Positions 1 through 10,299 of a stretch of 64,000 nucleotides of DNA are shown here, piece by piece (the stretch's first letter is position 1; each line of letters begins with the position of its first letter). The position numbers and the translations under genes were made by a program. Below the pieces are notes generated by a model that searched no databases, had not been told where the DNA came from, and saw only the letters and a list, made by a program, of their open reading frames with translations. This DNA comes from Branchipolynoe longqiensis (taxonomy: Eukaryota > Annelida > Polychaeta > Phyllodocida > Polynoidae), in the NCBI GenBank assembly GCA_030323885.1, contig CM059192.1:64225593-64289592 (forward strand), written 5' to 3'.

Positions 1-158
1 AAGTGTCCTGGGAAGCTGTGATTACTTTAAGGACAGACTCAAACCATACAAAGAAACCAGTCGTCTGGCACTGGTCAAGTCACAGTCAAGTCTCACAGTC
101 ACAATGGACAGCGAAAGGTTGCTCTAGAAATAGATGGCCATTCGGCTCACTCTATAAT

Positions 159-500
159 ATACCCCGTCACACTACTGCTTGCGACCACTTGCTACCACTT
201 TGTGACCATGAAAAGGTTGGTCGCAAACAGGTAGCAAGTGATTGCAAAATGGTCGCAAGTGGTCGCAAATGTTTGCAAAGTGGTCCACCGTGGTCCTCTA
301 TCTGCTTGCGACCATTCTGGTCACAAGGAGGTTGCACCTGCTGTACTAAAAAACCTCCTTGTGACCAAATTGGTCGCAAGGAGATCGGAGTAGAATAACT
401 CGCAAGGAAGTCGCTGGTTATTGTGGGTTCTTTGGTCCAAAGTACAATGTAGTCGCAAAGTACTCGCAAACGGTCATAGACTGTAGTGTGACTGGGGTAT
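159..500. mobile_element. MITE-1, TA-flanked, with hairpin-rich interior
   Basis: The ends form terminal inverted repeats: the left reads CCCCGTCACACTAC after TA, and the right reads GTAGTGTGACTGGGG before TA. The two differ by a single indel. Flanking TA dinucleotides fit a TA target duplication, as in Tc1/mariner-type or similar DNA transposons (family inference). The element is about 340 bp and has no transposase, so it is non-autonomous. Its interior is made of many copies of GGTCGCAAG-like words in both orientations, giving strong self-complementarity. Reading frames across it are side effects of this repetition. Confidence 0.75.
305..380. repeat. 29-bp stem-loop inside MITE-1
   Basis: Positions 305-333 are complementary to 352-380 with two mismatches in 29 pairs, around an 18-nt loop. 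The arms contain CTTGCGACC and CACAAGGAGGTT. It would fold as a long hairpin in RNA or single-stranded DNA. Confidence 0.8.
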
Positions 501-670
501 TAGATATGCATGTTTATGACCATTGATTGCATATAAATAGCAATGTGGTGAGAAATAACATGTTGTTTACTGCAAATGTATCATAGATGTATGTACAGTC
601 GAAACTGTTAGACCCATTGATTGACAAGTCAGTTACCATAACATTGGTCCCACCCCCCCCCCCTCCCCGA

Positions 671-1154
671 GGGCGTATTCGATTAATCAACTCGGGTCAC
701 CCGAGCCACTTGTTGGGGCATGCGCACGTCATACAGACTCGGGTTGAATAAACGAATACTCTTCTCCACGTTCGGGGTGGGAAAAATGGTGCTTAATCCA
801 AAAAAAATTAATGTTTTAAAAATAAACGATATAACTACAGCAAAATAGGATTTAAAGTATTTTAGTATTGCATAGCTTAGTTATATTTCCATTTCATTAA
901 TCTGGGTTATTAACACAAAAAAGCATTAAAACAGCATGTACATAGGACTCGTACTGGTAGCTGTCATCCTACAGGTACCAGCACAAATGTGACGTCATCG
1001 CTCCCAGCCAACCCAGCCAAGACGTGGGTTACTGGGGTCGGGTTGTTTTGCACACGGCCGGTGTATTTGTCGACTCCACTCGCGGTGTTCGATTTGAAAT
1101 TCTAGCAACTCGGGTGACCCGAATCGCTCGGGTCGTGTTAATCGAATACGGCCC
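671..1154. mobile_element. MITE-2 copy 1 (GGGCGTATTCGATTAA ends)
   Basis: The left end GGGCGTATTCGATTAA and the right end TTAATCGAATACGGCCC are near-perfect inverted repeats (one extra C). Each end also carries a near-palindromic CTCGGGTxACCCGA word. A related copy lies at 55591-56050, which supports a dispersed family. There is no coding capacity. The interior is AT-rich, with an A-rich centre near 800-940. No clear target duplication can be seen at this copy; the second copy shows CTGG on both sides. Confidence 0.75.
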
Positions 1155-1278
1155 TCATACGTGCGCTCATTAATCATTTATTGCAATTTGGTGCTCAGAA
1201 ATAGGTCAACAATAGGGTAGAAATAGGTCAACAATAGGTCAAAAATAGGTCAACAAAACCGTGTTCAGAAATTTGTTG

Positions 1279-1450
1279 TGCATATCAAATTAATTTGACA
1301 TGTTTCCACTTAAAATATCTCCAAAGTTAAGCCCTGCAGATAAAAGGTATTTAAGATTAAAGTAAATTAGATTATAACCATCAACTTAATAATATATTTG
1401 TCTAAAGTATTATGACAGAAACTCAAAACCATGGGATGATGTAACTTTAT
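1279..1450 (+). mobile_element. MITE-3 fragment (right half)
   Basis: This stretch is similar to the right half of the complete MITE-3 at 24441-24784: it shares the CATGTTTCCA word, an AAATATCTC-like block and the terminal block ending near GTAACTTTA. The left half is missing. It is a 5'-truncated, diverged copy. Confidence 0.6.
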
Positions 1451-1460
1451 GTGCTGGGAC

Positions 1461-2394
1461 AAACATTAAAATCATCCGGGTGTGTCAGAGGTATGTAGTG
1501 GGGTTAGGTCTCCCTGCCTCATTCATGTCACACTGCGACGTAACGCGGATATACCCAAAACTGTCGATGTAGTTCGATGTAAGGCCATTACGTTGGGCTT
1601 ACGTTGCGTTCACGTTAGGCTTACATCAAGATACATTAGACGTTCATTAGAGCTACATCGGTCTACTTTGAGCTACATCGACTTACGGTAGACTGACTGA
1701 GAGCCTGGAGGAATGTGCAGCCCACGCGCTTACAAAGTGGTGTTAACGTATCTCAACGTCTGTCTAACATGTCTCTGACGTCTGTCTAACATTAGTCTAA
1801 CGTAAGTCCGATGTGTCCTGACGTATTCGACGTAGTTGACGAACAGGTGGCACACGTGTAATGTATGTTATGCCCGACAATGTTCTTTTAACATAAACGA
1901 ACGTGCTGTGAACATGGTGTGAATGTGGTGCGAATGTTTTGCCTTCGAGTATATACAGGCATCTGTTATGCTCACAGCGAGCACATTGAACGCTCGCTGT
2001 CCTTATGCTGAGCATGCTGGACTGTCATTAGACTGACGCTGCTCACTCACGGGCCTGACATCGACTCACATTATGAATTACGTCAGAGTTCCACATAGCT
2101 ACATTAGGGCGGGTGTAATTATGTGAGTCCTATGCTAAGCCAACGCTAGGGTTTCGCTATGTTGACGCTGCACGCGCTGGAGGCTCGTTAGCCTTACGTT
2201 GGGCCTTTTTTCTTTTTTGACGTTCTAACTCGTTGCGACACGTTACAACTATGTTGGACCAACATTTCGACTATGTCCACTATGTTGCACTGACATCCAA
2301 TTTGGCCCTGAAACGCCGAGAATTTCAACGTATCTTGGCATAAAAAAGTGATATTTGCATTGCCCACTCACTGGGATGTTACTTCATATTGTTG
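1461..2394. other. Unassigned stretch rich in ACGT/CTTACGTT words
   Basis: No gene is seen. The stretch has an excess of short ACGTT, GTCTAAC and ACATCG words in both orientations, especially 1540-1850 and 2140-2240, as in an old self-complementary element. I could not define ends or a second copy in this window. Confidence 0.4.
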
Positions 2395-2475
2395 TTGGTA
2401 AAGTATTTATTCATCTGAATATGACATTTGTCAGCGCCGGAGCACTGGTCTTCCGGCCATCTTACTATTAGAATT
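2395..2475 (-). repeat. Interspersed repeat tail (GGCTGGAAGACCAGTG family)
   Basis: On the minus strand this reads a GGCCGGAAGACCAGTG word, then GCGCTGAC, then a TTCA(G)ATGAATAAA stretch. Two plus-strand relatives are at 52620-52730 and 54885-54985. The shared 3' part, ending in an AATAAA(C) segment, looks like the tail of a SINE or LINE family. No 5' head was recognised. Confidence 0.6.
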
Positions 2476-2479
2476 GACA

Positions 2480-3095
2480 GTCTCAATAATCTAAGTTTGA
2501 TCAGTGCTGTATTAGTTACAGCACCGATCCTGTGGAATTAAGGGAGTGGCTCCTGCTGTATAATGTACAGCACCAGTCACTGTAGTTCATGCAAAAATGG
2601 GGAGCCGCACTGACCGAGTAGAAGGTGTATACTCAGGGCAACTCAAATAATCATTGTGGGTTACATTTTTTCTCTTATAAAACAAGTTAAGTTTACAGTT
2701 GACAAGACATTTTGTCTGTCTTATATAATGTTCAATGTGTTTAAGCAGAGTGATAGTTGCGTAGGATGTTTGGTGTGTTGATGGTTTGTTCATGATGTGA
2801 CAGGGGTATTACTCCCATGAGATGCTACACTTTGTAACCTTGACATGCAACTGGCGAGTGTTGTCAGTGCCATAAAACTGAGCAGATACTTGTGAGTTGA
2901 GGGCCTAGGGAGCGATCTTTTGTAGCAGGGAGATGGATGGCTTTCTATAGGTGGAGGTGAAGTCTAACTTCTCGAATGGTAATAACTGCTAAAGTAACTA
3001 AGCGGAGAATCAACATGGATCTTTAAACTGGCTGGTTGCATAAACCGTTCACCAGATGGTTTTGCGATGAAGAAAGACCTGGGGTCCTACTTCGC
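2480..3095. other. No feature recognised
   Basis: Mixed-composition DNA without a supported gene or repeat. Short ORFs are random. Confidence 0.4.
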
Positions 3096-3189
3096 TACCT
3101 ATGCCCCATGAGAAATAAACATGACTGAAGTATTGCGACTACTGGCGACAAACAGTCATGAATATTCTCGATAGGACGAACACATCCTG

Positions 3190-3330
3190 ACCAACCTGTA
3201 AATATATACGGTCTTTCGGTCGTGATAGACAAGCTTGGACTCATATCAAGATCTCTGGCGATGAAGTTGGGGACCATTGTTATGTAATAGCAATGCAATG
3301 TGTGCCCACTTGCTGTGTGACATATAAATA
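3190..3330 (-). repeat. Interspersed repeat R1, copy 1
   Basis: The minus strand matches the plus strand near 20245-20385, including the words GTCACACAGC, ACAATGGTCCCCAAC and AGACCGTATAT. The second copy continues into a GTCGTTAAATAAAAC tail, so this may be a truncated retroposon. A short ORF here has no recognisable domain. Confidence 0.6.
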
Positions 3331-3679
3331 ACTATGTGGAAATGTTATGGCACGGGGTGACCAGGATTGCGGTATGATGTCCGGATATTAAGATATGGTT
3401 ATTAATTACAGAAATGTTCCCTCCATGCACCAGGAAGAGTGCAAATGGAGTGGGACATATATTAATGTTTACTGTAACTGTATGACGACTAATTGTTACC
3501 ACAGCACAGCTAGGTAAGCACACCCAGCCATTCTGCATATATAAGGTACACAAACTGCACTGGGGTTGAGTGACAGGTGCCCCTGTTGGGCGCCGCCCCT
3601 CACAGGCTGCAGAGGTATCTGATTGTCTGGCTGTGTGAGCCCAGTCACCCTTGTACTCCTTGCACTTGCTATGCAGACA

Positions 3680-3935
3680 CACTCACTCTAGAGATACCAA
3701 AGGAAGCAGTTCACCACTGAGGTGTGTGTAACACCCATAGGTCTTAGGTTCAATGGGCTGTAGGCACTGATTAGACTGAACAAGCAGCAAGCAACCATGT
3801 GGGTCTGTGTGGCAAGGTGTAAGTGAGTCAGGGTGGCAGGTCACTAGTAGGTGAACAAGAGATGGAGCAATAAAGCTCAACCTTATCACTGTCAATCTTG
3901 CGTGACTTATCTTCCCTTTCTTGCTTATGAGTTGT
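3680..3935 (-). repeat. Interspersed repeat R2, copy 1
   Basis: The minus strand matches the plus strand at 56822-57062. Shared words include AGAAAGGGAAG, GTCACGCAAGATTGACAGTG and CCCATTGAACC. An AATAAAGC-like word on the plus strand could be a polyadenylation signal. The family is not recognised. Confidence 0.65.
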
Positions 3936-4540
3936 TTTGGTATTTAGTGGGTGGAGACTGGCAGACAGTTGCCAGGATCCTCCTGCTAGTAGTGAGTATG
4001 AAGATGAGTATCTGAGACGGCAAACCAGTTATTCTTCAAACCGATAATGATGATGCAACTTCAGGCTGTCAACCCATTCTCACTCAACTTTAATTAACGT
4101 CATTCATTCGGCCCCCATAAGGCTTACAAATCAGTGTCATGCTCAGAGCAGTTCAGCCCGCTGACGTCACGTGATTCCCACACTGTGACGTCATGATGTG
4201 CATCTGGTTCCCAGTGAGTGTGTACTCTAGACCAGTCAGCGTTGATAACGCCTAAGTAGGTCAACTTCAGAACTCATGCCGACCAGAGCTGATAATAGGC
4301 CTGGGTTGTTTGTGATGCTCAGCAACACGGGTAATTTGGCATTCGATCGCCGCCATAGCTCTACAGCCTTAAGCATAATACAGGTGCTGCCACCTAGCTA
4401 CTTTCGCCGGTGGTTCTTTCTGACTTATACGCCAGCGCCGCCTGGTTTCTTCTTTGATACGTAAATATTTCGAGAATGCTGGCTCTGCCTGTCCGACCTG
4501 CCCTCTGCGGTCGTTAGCTCAAACTAGCGGACTAACTGGC
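3936..4540. other. Upstream region of element E1
   Basis: No gene is seen. Two TGACGTCA-type palindromes lie near 4161-4195. The 5' boundary of E1 falls somewhere here but cannot be fixed, because no matching copy of its end is present in the window. Confidence 0.35.
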
Positions 4541-4548
4541 TATATAAG
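4541..4548 (+). promoter_or_regulatory. TATA box of element E1
   Basis: TATATAAG is followed by a GC-rich stretch. A transcript starting about 30 bp downstream would begin near 4570, 60-65 bp before the ATG at 4634. This supports the 4634 start over any upstream start. The E2 counterpart, CTATACAAG on the minus strand at 14938-14946, is weaker. Confidence 0.55.
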
Positions 4549-4633
4549 GCCCGTCTCAGCGGCAGAGAGCTCACTTCGACACGGCCACAGGAGGACAGTG
4601 GCTGGCTCTGAACTGGAGAGGAGGCACACCAAT

Positions 4634-6004
4634 ATGCCATCAGCGAAGAAAACGGCCAAGCGGGCGGCCACCGCCCACCCCAAAACCCCGGACCCGGCAA
4701 AGAAGAAAACCCGGTCCAAGGCTAAAAAACTACATGCTGTAGCAGACGTGGCCGGCTCCCCGGCGACACAGACCCGTTCAAGCTGCCCCGTGGCGCGGCG
4801 CGGGTCCCCCGACAACAGAAATGCCGTGGCCGGGGCCAGTCCCCGGGCGGACAATCCACCTGACGTTGCAAATCTCATCGAAGGCCTGCAGCTAAAAATC
4901 ACGCAGATGGTGGACGGCGTGAACAAGCGCATAGACGGCATCGTCGCGGACAAACACGACGTAAGGAGCCAACGGTCCGCGATGCCTCGGTCCTCCCGAC
5001 ACGATGACGTTCCACGACCCCGCGGCGTAGCAGACAGCCCGCGTGGAAGCGAACGAACCCGGCATCACGACTCCCCGCGCCGCCGATCTATATCATCGGA
5101 CGGTTCTCAGAGGCATACTAGCCTTCACCGCCATGAACGACGAAGGGGCGAACGCATCGTTAGGGACCCCACGGCTTACAGGGAAGGCACGCCCCGCCGC
5201 TACGACAGACTAAGCTACAGCTGCGACACGATCGACCGTCAACACCGCCGGCGCTCAAGCTACGACGGTCCTATCCTCCTCGACGGCCGGGATGAACGCA
5301 GGACGGACGCTGTTAACGAACTCCTCGAGGCAGCGGGATCAGCAATCTCCAAGAAGAAAGGTAACTCGATCTGCGCCCCCCGATATGTAATACGCGGAAA
5401 TAAAAACGAAAAAATATCTATGGAGGAGGCCACATGGGCGGAATACTTCGCGGCTTTAGGCCGCATGCAAAAGGACAAGAAACTGACAGCGGCCTGGATC
5501 GGACACGTGCATGAACATCTACACCAACTGGCCACTATGGCATGTACCTGGGACTGGTACACATGCCGGCAATGGTCCGAGACAGTCTTCACCATGATAT
5601 CAGACGGGAGATTGCCGGCAGGCTGGGCCGACCAGTACGCCATCAAAGACGTGCAAAGAGACGTTTGCTCGGTAGGAACTAGGCTCGAGAAGGTGAAGCA
5701 GGCACTGCGAGCTGGAAAGCGTACCGAGACGACAAGTGCCATAATACCGGAAACTAAAACGACAGACTACGTTAAAACAGAATACAACCGCGAAACGGAC
5801 GGCAAACCCTGTCAGGATTTCAATTGGGGGGACTGTACATTCCCGACGTCGCATGGCCTTCAACCAGATAGGAAATGCCACCTGTGTGCCTGGTGTGCGC
5901 AGAAAAACAAGCGGGCAAACGTACACCCTGAGAAAGCCTGTATTAATAAAAAATGGGTAGAGGAGCGCGCAGCCGCAAACAAAGAAACTAGCAAGGATTT
6001 TTAA
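4634..6004 (+). CDS. Gag-like protein of YR retrotransposon E1
   Basis: Predicted nucleocapsid/Gag protein of a YR (DIRS/Ngaro-type) retrotransposon, which would package element RNA. The frame is open from 4454, but the ATG at 4634 (MPSAKK) is preferred because a TATA box lies between the two, giving 456 residues. Residues 1-40 are Lys-rich and basic, and 100-215 are Arg/Ser/Asp-rich and disordered. A conserved core (about 248-360) contains WAEYFAALGR, MISDGRL and a KDVQRD word. A Cys/His motif from residue 393 has CxxFNxGDC, then SHG, CHLCAWC and a distal H..C. The core and the Cys/His motif align by eye with the E2 Gag (MISDGRLEGGW; CHCCSWC). The pol frame follows at -1. The frame is uninterrupted, so the copy may be young. 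Confidence 0.75.
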   Translation: MPSAKKTAKRAATAHPKTPDPAKKKTRSKAKKLHAVADVAGSPATQTRSSCPVARRGSPDNRNAVAGASPRADNPPDVANLIEGLQLKITQMVDGVNKRIDGIVADKHDVRSQRSAMPRSSRHDDVPRPRGVADSPRGSERTRHHDSPRRRSISSDGSQRHTSLHRHERRRGERIVRDPTAYREGTPRRYDRLSYSCDTIDRQHRRRSSYDGPILLDGRDERRTDAVNELLEAAGSAISKKKGNSICAPRYVIRGNKNEKISMEEATWAEYFAALGRMQKDKKLTAAWIGHVHEHLHQLATMACTWDWYTCRQWSETVFTMISDGRLPAGWADQYAIKDVQRDVCSVGTRLEKVKQALRAGKRTETTSAIIPETKTTDYVKTEYNRETDGKPCQDFNWGDCTFPTSHGLQPDRKCHLCAWCAQKNKRANVHPEKACINKKWVEERAAANKETSKDF

Positions 6005-6714
6005 GGGGCGACCGCGACAAAGATATACCCGCGGAACGCGATAACGTCGCCCACTTGGATGCGGTACCCACCGGCCCAGACCGTGGGACACCTTCTGAAC
6101 TTATCACAGACACTGATAACGACGATACTAGTACCGACTGTGCACTCGATACGGGTTCAGACACTGATAGTGAGCGTGAGAACGACTCAACCCAATCTGA
6201 TTCTGACGGAAGCACTAATGAGCGGGAGGCTGTCCCGCAGCCCGAACGTGGGAAAGGACTCAAATCACACAACAAAGGACGTTATGATGACGCTACGTCA
6301 CAATACACGGACAAAGAAACTGACGATCCAGCTATTGTTGCAGTACGAAGACGTGATGACGAGCACAAGAAAGGAAATGGTAAAAGGATGGCTCTACCAA
6401 CGGAATCACCTGACGGATGCCACCTCGGAGCTGCAAGTGTAAATTACAATACATCTGAAGAAGACGAACCCGCACATACCAAAGGAGAACATGATGCTAA
6501 CGAAAAAACAAGTCACAACGGACGCATGGGAGACCAGGCTCGGGACCAGCCAGTAGACTTCAGCGAACATACAATGGCTGGAACAATAGGCGACACGGAC
6601 AGTGCCGCAAGCGTTAGAGGAGATAAGACAGCGGGCGATACTGTAAAACAAAGTGAACGTGGGGCTGCTGCTCATACAACTGGTCATTTCATCGCGCCCA
6701 AAGCTCCTCTCACT
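5992..6714 (+). pseudogene. Pol N-terminal remnant of E1
   Basis: An open frame in -1 relative to gag overlaps the end of gag and runs on for about 240 codons. It is hydrophilic and rich in Asp, Ser, Thr and Glu, with no catalytic domain. In E2 the equivalent place is a low-complexity leader of about 200 residues before the RT, so this is read as the first part of pol. The frame then enters CTCTCA and CACACAGA microsatellite, and no RT, RNase H or recombinase follows. E1 is therefore 3'-truncated. Entry could be by -1 slippage at the TTTTTA at 5998-6003 (inference). Confidence 0.55.
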
Positions 6715-7290
6715 CTCACTCTCAGTCTCACTCTCACTCTCACTCTCACTATCAGAGACAGAGAGACACACAGAAACACACAGACACACACACAGACACA
6801 CACAGAGACACACATACAGACACACAGAAACAGAGTGAGAGTCAGACTGAGAGTGAGAGTGAGAGTCAGACTGAGAGTGAGAGTCAGAGTCAGAGTCAGA
6901 CTGAGAGTGAGAGTGAGGCACACACAGAGACACAGACACACACACAGACACAGACACATACACACACAGACACACACAGACACACACAGACACATACACA
7001 CACAGACACACACACAGACACACACATAGACACAGACACACACAGACACAGACACACACATAGAGACACACACAGAGACACAGAGTCATACACACACAGA
7101 GACACAGACACACACAGACACAGACACACACACAGACACACACACAGACACAGACACACACACATAGACACACATAGACACACATAGACACAGACACACA
7201 CATATACACAGACACACAGAGACACAGACACACACATAGAGACACACACAGAGACACAGAGTCACACACACACAGACACAGACACACAGA
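6712..7290. repeat. CACACAGA / CTCTCA compound microsatellite
   Basis: The first part is CTCTCA and AGAGTG-like repeats (6712-6915), followed by (CACACAGA)n with irregular ACATAG variants. It interrupts the E1 pol frame. All long ORFs over it on both strands are repeat artefacts. Confidence 0.9.
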
Positions 7291-7440
7291 CACTGTCGTC
7301 CCGCTGTCGTCCCGTCTGTTGTCCCGATGTCGTCCGGATGTCGTCCGATTGTCGTCCAACTTAGCCTGAATTTGCATAGGTCGTCGGGATTTCACAAAAT
7401 CCCAGTCGCCGGGCTGTCGTCACCCCCTTGTCGTCGTAGT
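7291..7440. repeat. TGTCGTCC short tandem repeat
   Basis: Several TGTCGTCC units with small changes lie between 7293 and 7360, then thin out. There is no coding signal. Confidence 0.7.
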
Positions 7441-8422
7441 GTGACAGCCACATAACATGCCATGAGGTGGGGGAGGTGGTGGATAGACACACACCGTGAT
7501 ACAAAAATCAGTATTTCTTCTGATGCGCGAAAAGGAAAAACGAGGCGGGGGTGGAAAGAAGGCGTGTTTATTTCACGCCTCAGCGGAAGTAGATGTTACA
7601 GGTACATACAGATAATGAAATATATGCACGGTGGTAAATAAAAATAAACATGGTATCAAGTAAGGAGGTGCTCCCAGGAAGGAGCAGAGAGGCTCAGAAG
7701 GAGCAGAAGGTAGTTATGAAATCGACTTATGTCCAATGTCAGCGGCGTGAGGGGGTGCCGAGGAGCCCTCCACCCTAGGGAGTGGGAGGTTTAGTGGAAG
7801 TCGGGTGGGTGGGCGGAGGAAAAGCGGAGAGAGGCGGAAGACGGCAGGAGGGTGAGTGCCTGAGGAGAGCCGGCGGGCGGCCTTATAAGGGAGGAAGGGG
7901 GGGGCGAGAGCCGGTGAGGTGCGAATGCTGGCAGCCCGGGGAAGGGTGAGATGTGGCGAGCAGCGGGCGTCGGGTGAGGCGTGAGCGCCAGAACAAAGAA
8001 GGTGGCGGAAAGGGGGGGGGGGCGAGCCGGGGCTCGGCCGAGGTGAGTAGGCAGCGCCACAGCGGCGGGGGAGGGTCTCCTCCTTCCCTCGCATCAAACG
8101 TAATGCTTCGCATTACGACCAATGTAAAATATTTGCCAAGATAATTTTACTGCAATCTACATTAGAAACAAATATATGGCACGAACCCCTCGCAAGTTAG
8201 TTCAATAGGAGGTATTTAGTTATAGGTTCAAAGTGAGTTTAGAATATAGGCTATGTAGTGACCAGGGAGGGGCCCCAACATCACCGCCGGTGGGTTAGCT
8301 GAAGCTGCGATCCGGCACATTGGGTACACAGTTTAAGTCCATCCTGAGGAACCAGCGGAATTCAGAATATCCGAATGTGAGAGAGCCTGTCACTCTGTCG
8401 TTAGTTAATTAAAGAGCAAATT
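7441..8422. other. GC-rich stretch without a recognised gene
   Basis: Between 7740 and 8100 the DNA is very G-rich on the plus strand. Proline-rich minus-strand ORFs appear in three overlapping frames, which indicates composition rather than coding. On the minus strand a CTTATAAGG word (near 7880) precedes GC-rich sequence, so an orphan promoter is possible but weak. Confidence 0.4.
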
Positions 8423-8755
8423 TCAGGTGGAGGGGGAGGGCGTAGGGGTGGGGAAGGGGAGGAGGGGGTAGGGGGAGGGGGGGGGAGGGAGGACGGGGGA
8501 GGGGAGGGGAGGGGAAGGGGGGAGAGAGGAGGGGGTGGGGAGGGGGAGGGGTAGGGGCAGGGGTGGGGGCAGGGGAGAGGGGGGATGGGAGGGGAGGGGG
8601 AGGGGAGAGGGAAGGGAGAGGGAGGGGGAGAGGACAGGGAGGCTGCTTAATGCCAAATTACTCCAGATGTGTCAGGGAGTTCAGTTCTGTGCGGGGTTGG
8701 CGGTGGGAGCGGTGGGGGTGGTGGGGGCGGTGGGGGTGGTATGGGGGGGGGGGGG
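8423..8755. repeat. GGGGA-type G-rich simple repeat
   Basis: Purine-only GGGGAG and GGGGGA runs, then GGTGGG units, ending in a run of Gs near 8743-8755. There are many possible G-quadruplexes on the plus strand. ORFs here are artefacts. Confidence 0.85.
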
Positions 8756-8869
8756 TCTTTACAAAACTAAATGTATTGCAAAGTGTCTACAGAAGACGTG
8801 AATACTGTCACTGCAGCCAGATCTTTACACAGTAGAAGAAAACTGTCGCAAATGTAAACATATACAGAG

Positions 8870-9735
8870 GTGAACCAATGTCACTGCTGTAATAGTTCTA
8901 CACAGGAAGTGAGCACTGTCACAACTGTAAGACTTATACACTGTAGGTGAATACTGTCACTACTGTAATACTTCTACACAGGAAGTGAGCACTGTCACAA
9001 CTGTAAGACTTATACACTGTAGGTGAATACTGTCACTACTGTAATACTTCTACACAGGAAGTGAGCACTGTCACAACTGTAAGACTTATACACTGTAGGT
9101 GAATACTGTCACTACTGTAATACTTCTACACAGGAAGTGAGCACTGTCACAACTGTAAGACTTATACACTGTAGGTGAATACTGTCACTACTGTAATACT
9201 TCTACACAGGAAGTGAGCACTGTCACAACTGTAAGACTTATACACTGTAGGTGAATACTGTCACTACTGTAATACTTCTACACAGGAAGTGAGCACTGTC
9301 ACAACTGTAAGACTTATACACTGTAGGTGAATACTGTCACTACTGTAATACTTCTACACAGGAAGTGAGCACTGTCACAACTGTAAGACTTATACACTGT
9401 AGGTGAATACTGTCACTACTGTAATACTTCTACACAGGAAGTGAGCACTGTCACAACTGGAATACTTATACACTGTAGGTGAATACTGTCACTACTGTAA
9501 TACTTCTACACAGGAAGTGAGCACTGTCACAACTGTAAGACTTATACACTGTAGGTGAATACTGTCACTACTGTAATACTTCTACACAGGAAGTGAGCAC
9601 TGTCACAACTGTAAGACGTATACACTGTAGGTGAATACTGTCACTACTGTAATACTTCTACACAGGAAGTGAGCACTGTCACAACTGGAATACTTATACA
9701 CTGTAGGTGAATACTGTCACTACTGTGAGATATAT
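8870..9735. repeat. 76-bp satellite array
   Basis: The period is exactly 76 bp: GAGCACTGTCAC recurs at 8911, 8987, 9063 and on. About 11 copies are nearly identical, with rare changes such as AACTGGAATAC. Each unit is a dimer of two related 38-bp halves, each carrying CACTGTCAC/ACTGTAA and a CTACAC or ATACAC word. Confidence 0.95.
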
Positions 9736-10299
9736 AACGCTAAGGTGAACGCAGTCACTACTGTAATGCTTCTACAGAGCTGAACCCTGTCATTACTTCA
9801 AGACCTCTACAGAGGTCACTGTGAGTTCTGCAATATGTCTACAAACAAAGGCAGATACCACTACTGCGAAGCGTCCATAGACTAGGTTCTTGTGCAATAC
9901 TGTAAACAATCTAGAAGACGGTGAAAATAGAAAAATAGCGAAATGTGCACAAAATTAGTAAGCACTCACAATATTGTAGTGTGTCATCAAAATATGTGAA
10001 AACTGTCCAAAGCGCAATGTCTACCGTGTAGATGAGCATTTGTGAGAGAAGATTATGTCTGTACTATATTATATACACTACAGACCCTATATTCTAAACT
10101 TCCGAGCAAGTGGCGTGTTGCGCCCCGTGCAGGGGGCCGGCGAGGTGCATGCCAGATCGCCAGCCCCTCCCCGTGAGCGAGGGAGGTGAAGGGGGGGGGC
10201 GGGGGGGGAGGAACTCCAGAGCTTATTAGTTGCGATAATGGGATTATCACTATCCATATATCTCACACTTTGTAGATGCTCTCAATGTAATATATCTGC
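9736..10299. repeat. Diverged satellite edge with a GC-rich block
   Basis: Degenerate copies of the same GTGAA...CACT..TGTAAT..CTACA pattern continue to about 10060 and resume near 10260. A GC- and G-rich block, including a long G run, sits at 10110-10215. No gene is seen. Confidence 0.55.

Noticed and set aside
1482..1691. Small ORFs in the ACGT-rich stretch
   Set aside because: Short, domain-free and overlapping repeated words.
3095..3298. Short ORF with VPNFIARDL as a possible mitochondrial or host gene fragment
   Set aside because: It lies in interspersed repeat R1, also seen at 20240, and matches no protein I recognise.
4454..4633. Upstream start of E1 gag at 4454
   Set aside because: It would place the start before the TATA box at 4541; the ATG at 4634 fits better.
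8870..9735. CRISPR-like regular repeat array
   Set aside because: Units are contiguous 76-bp copies with no unique spacers, in a eukaryotic setting; the same holds for the 74-, 63-, 37- and 25-bp arrays.
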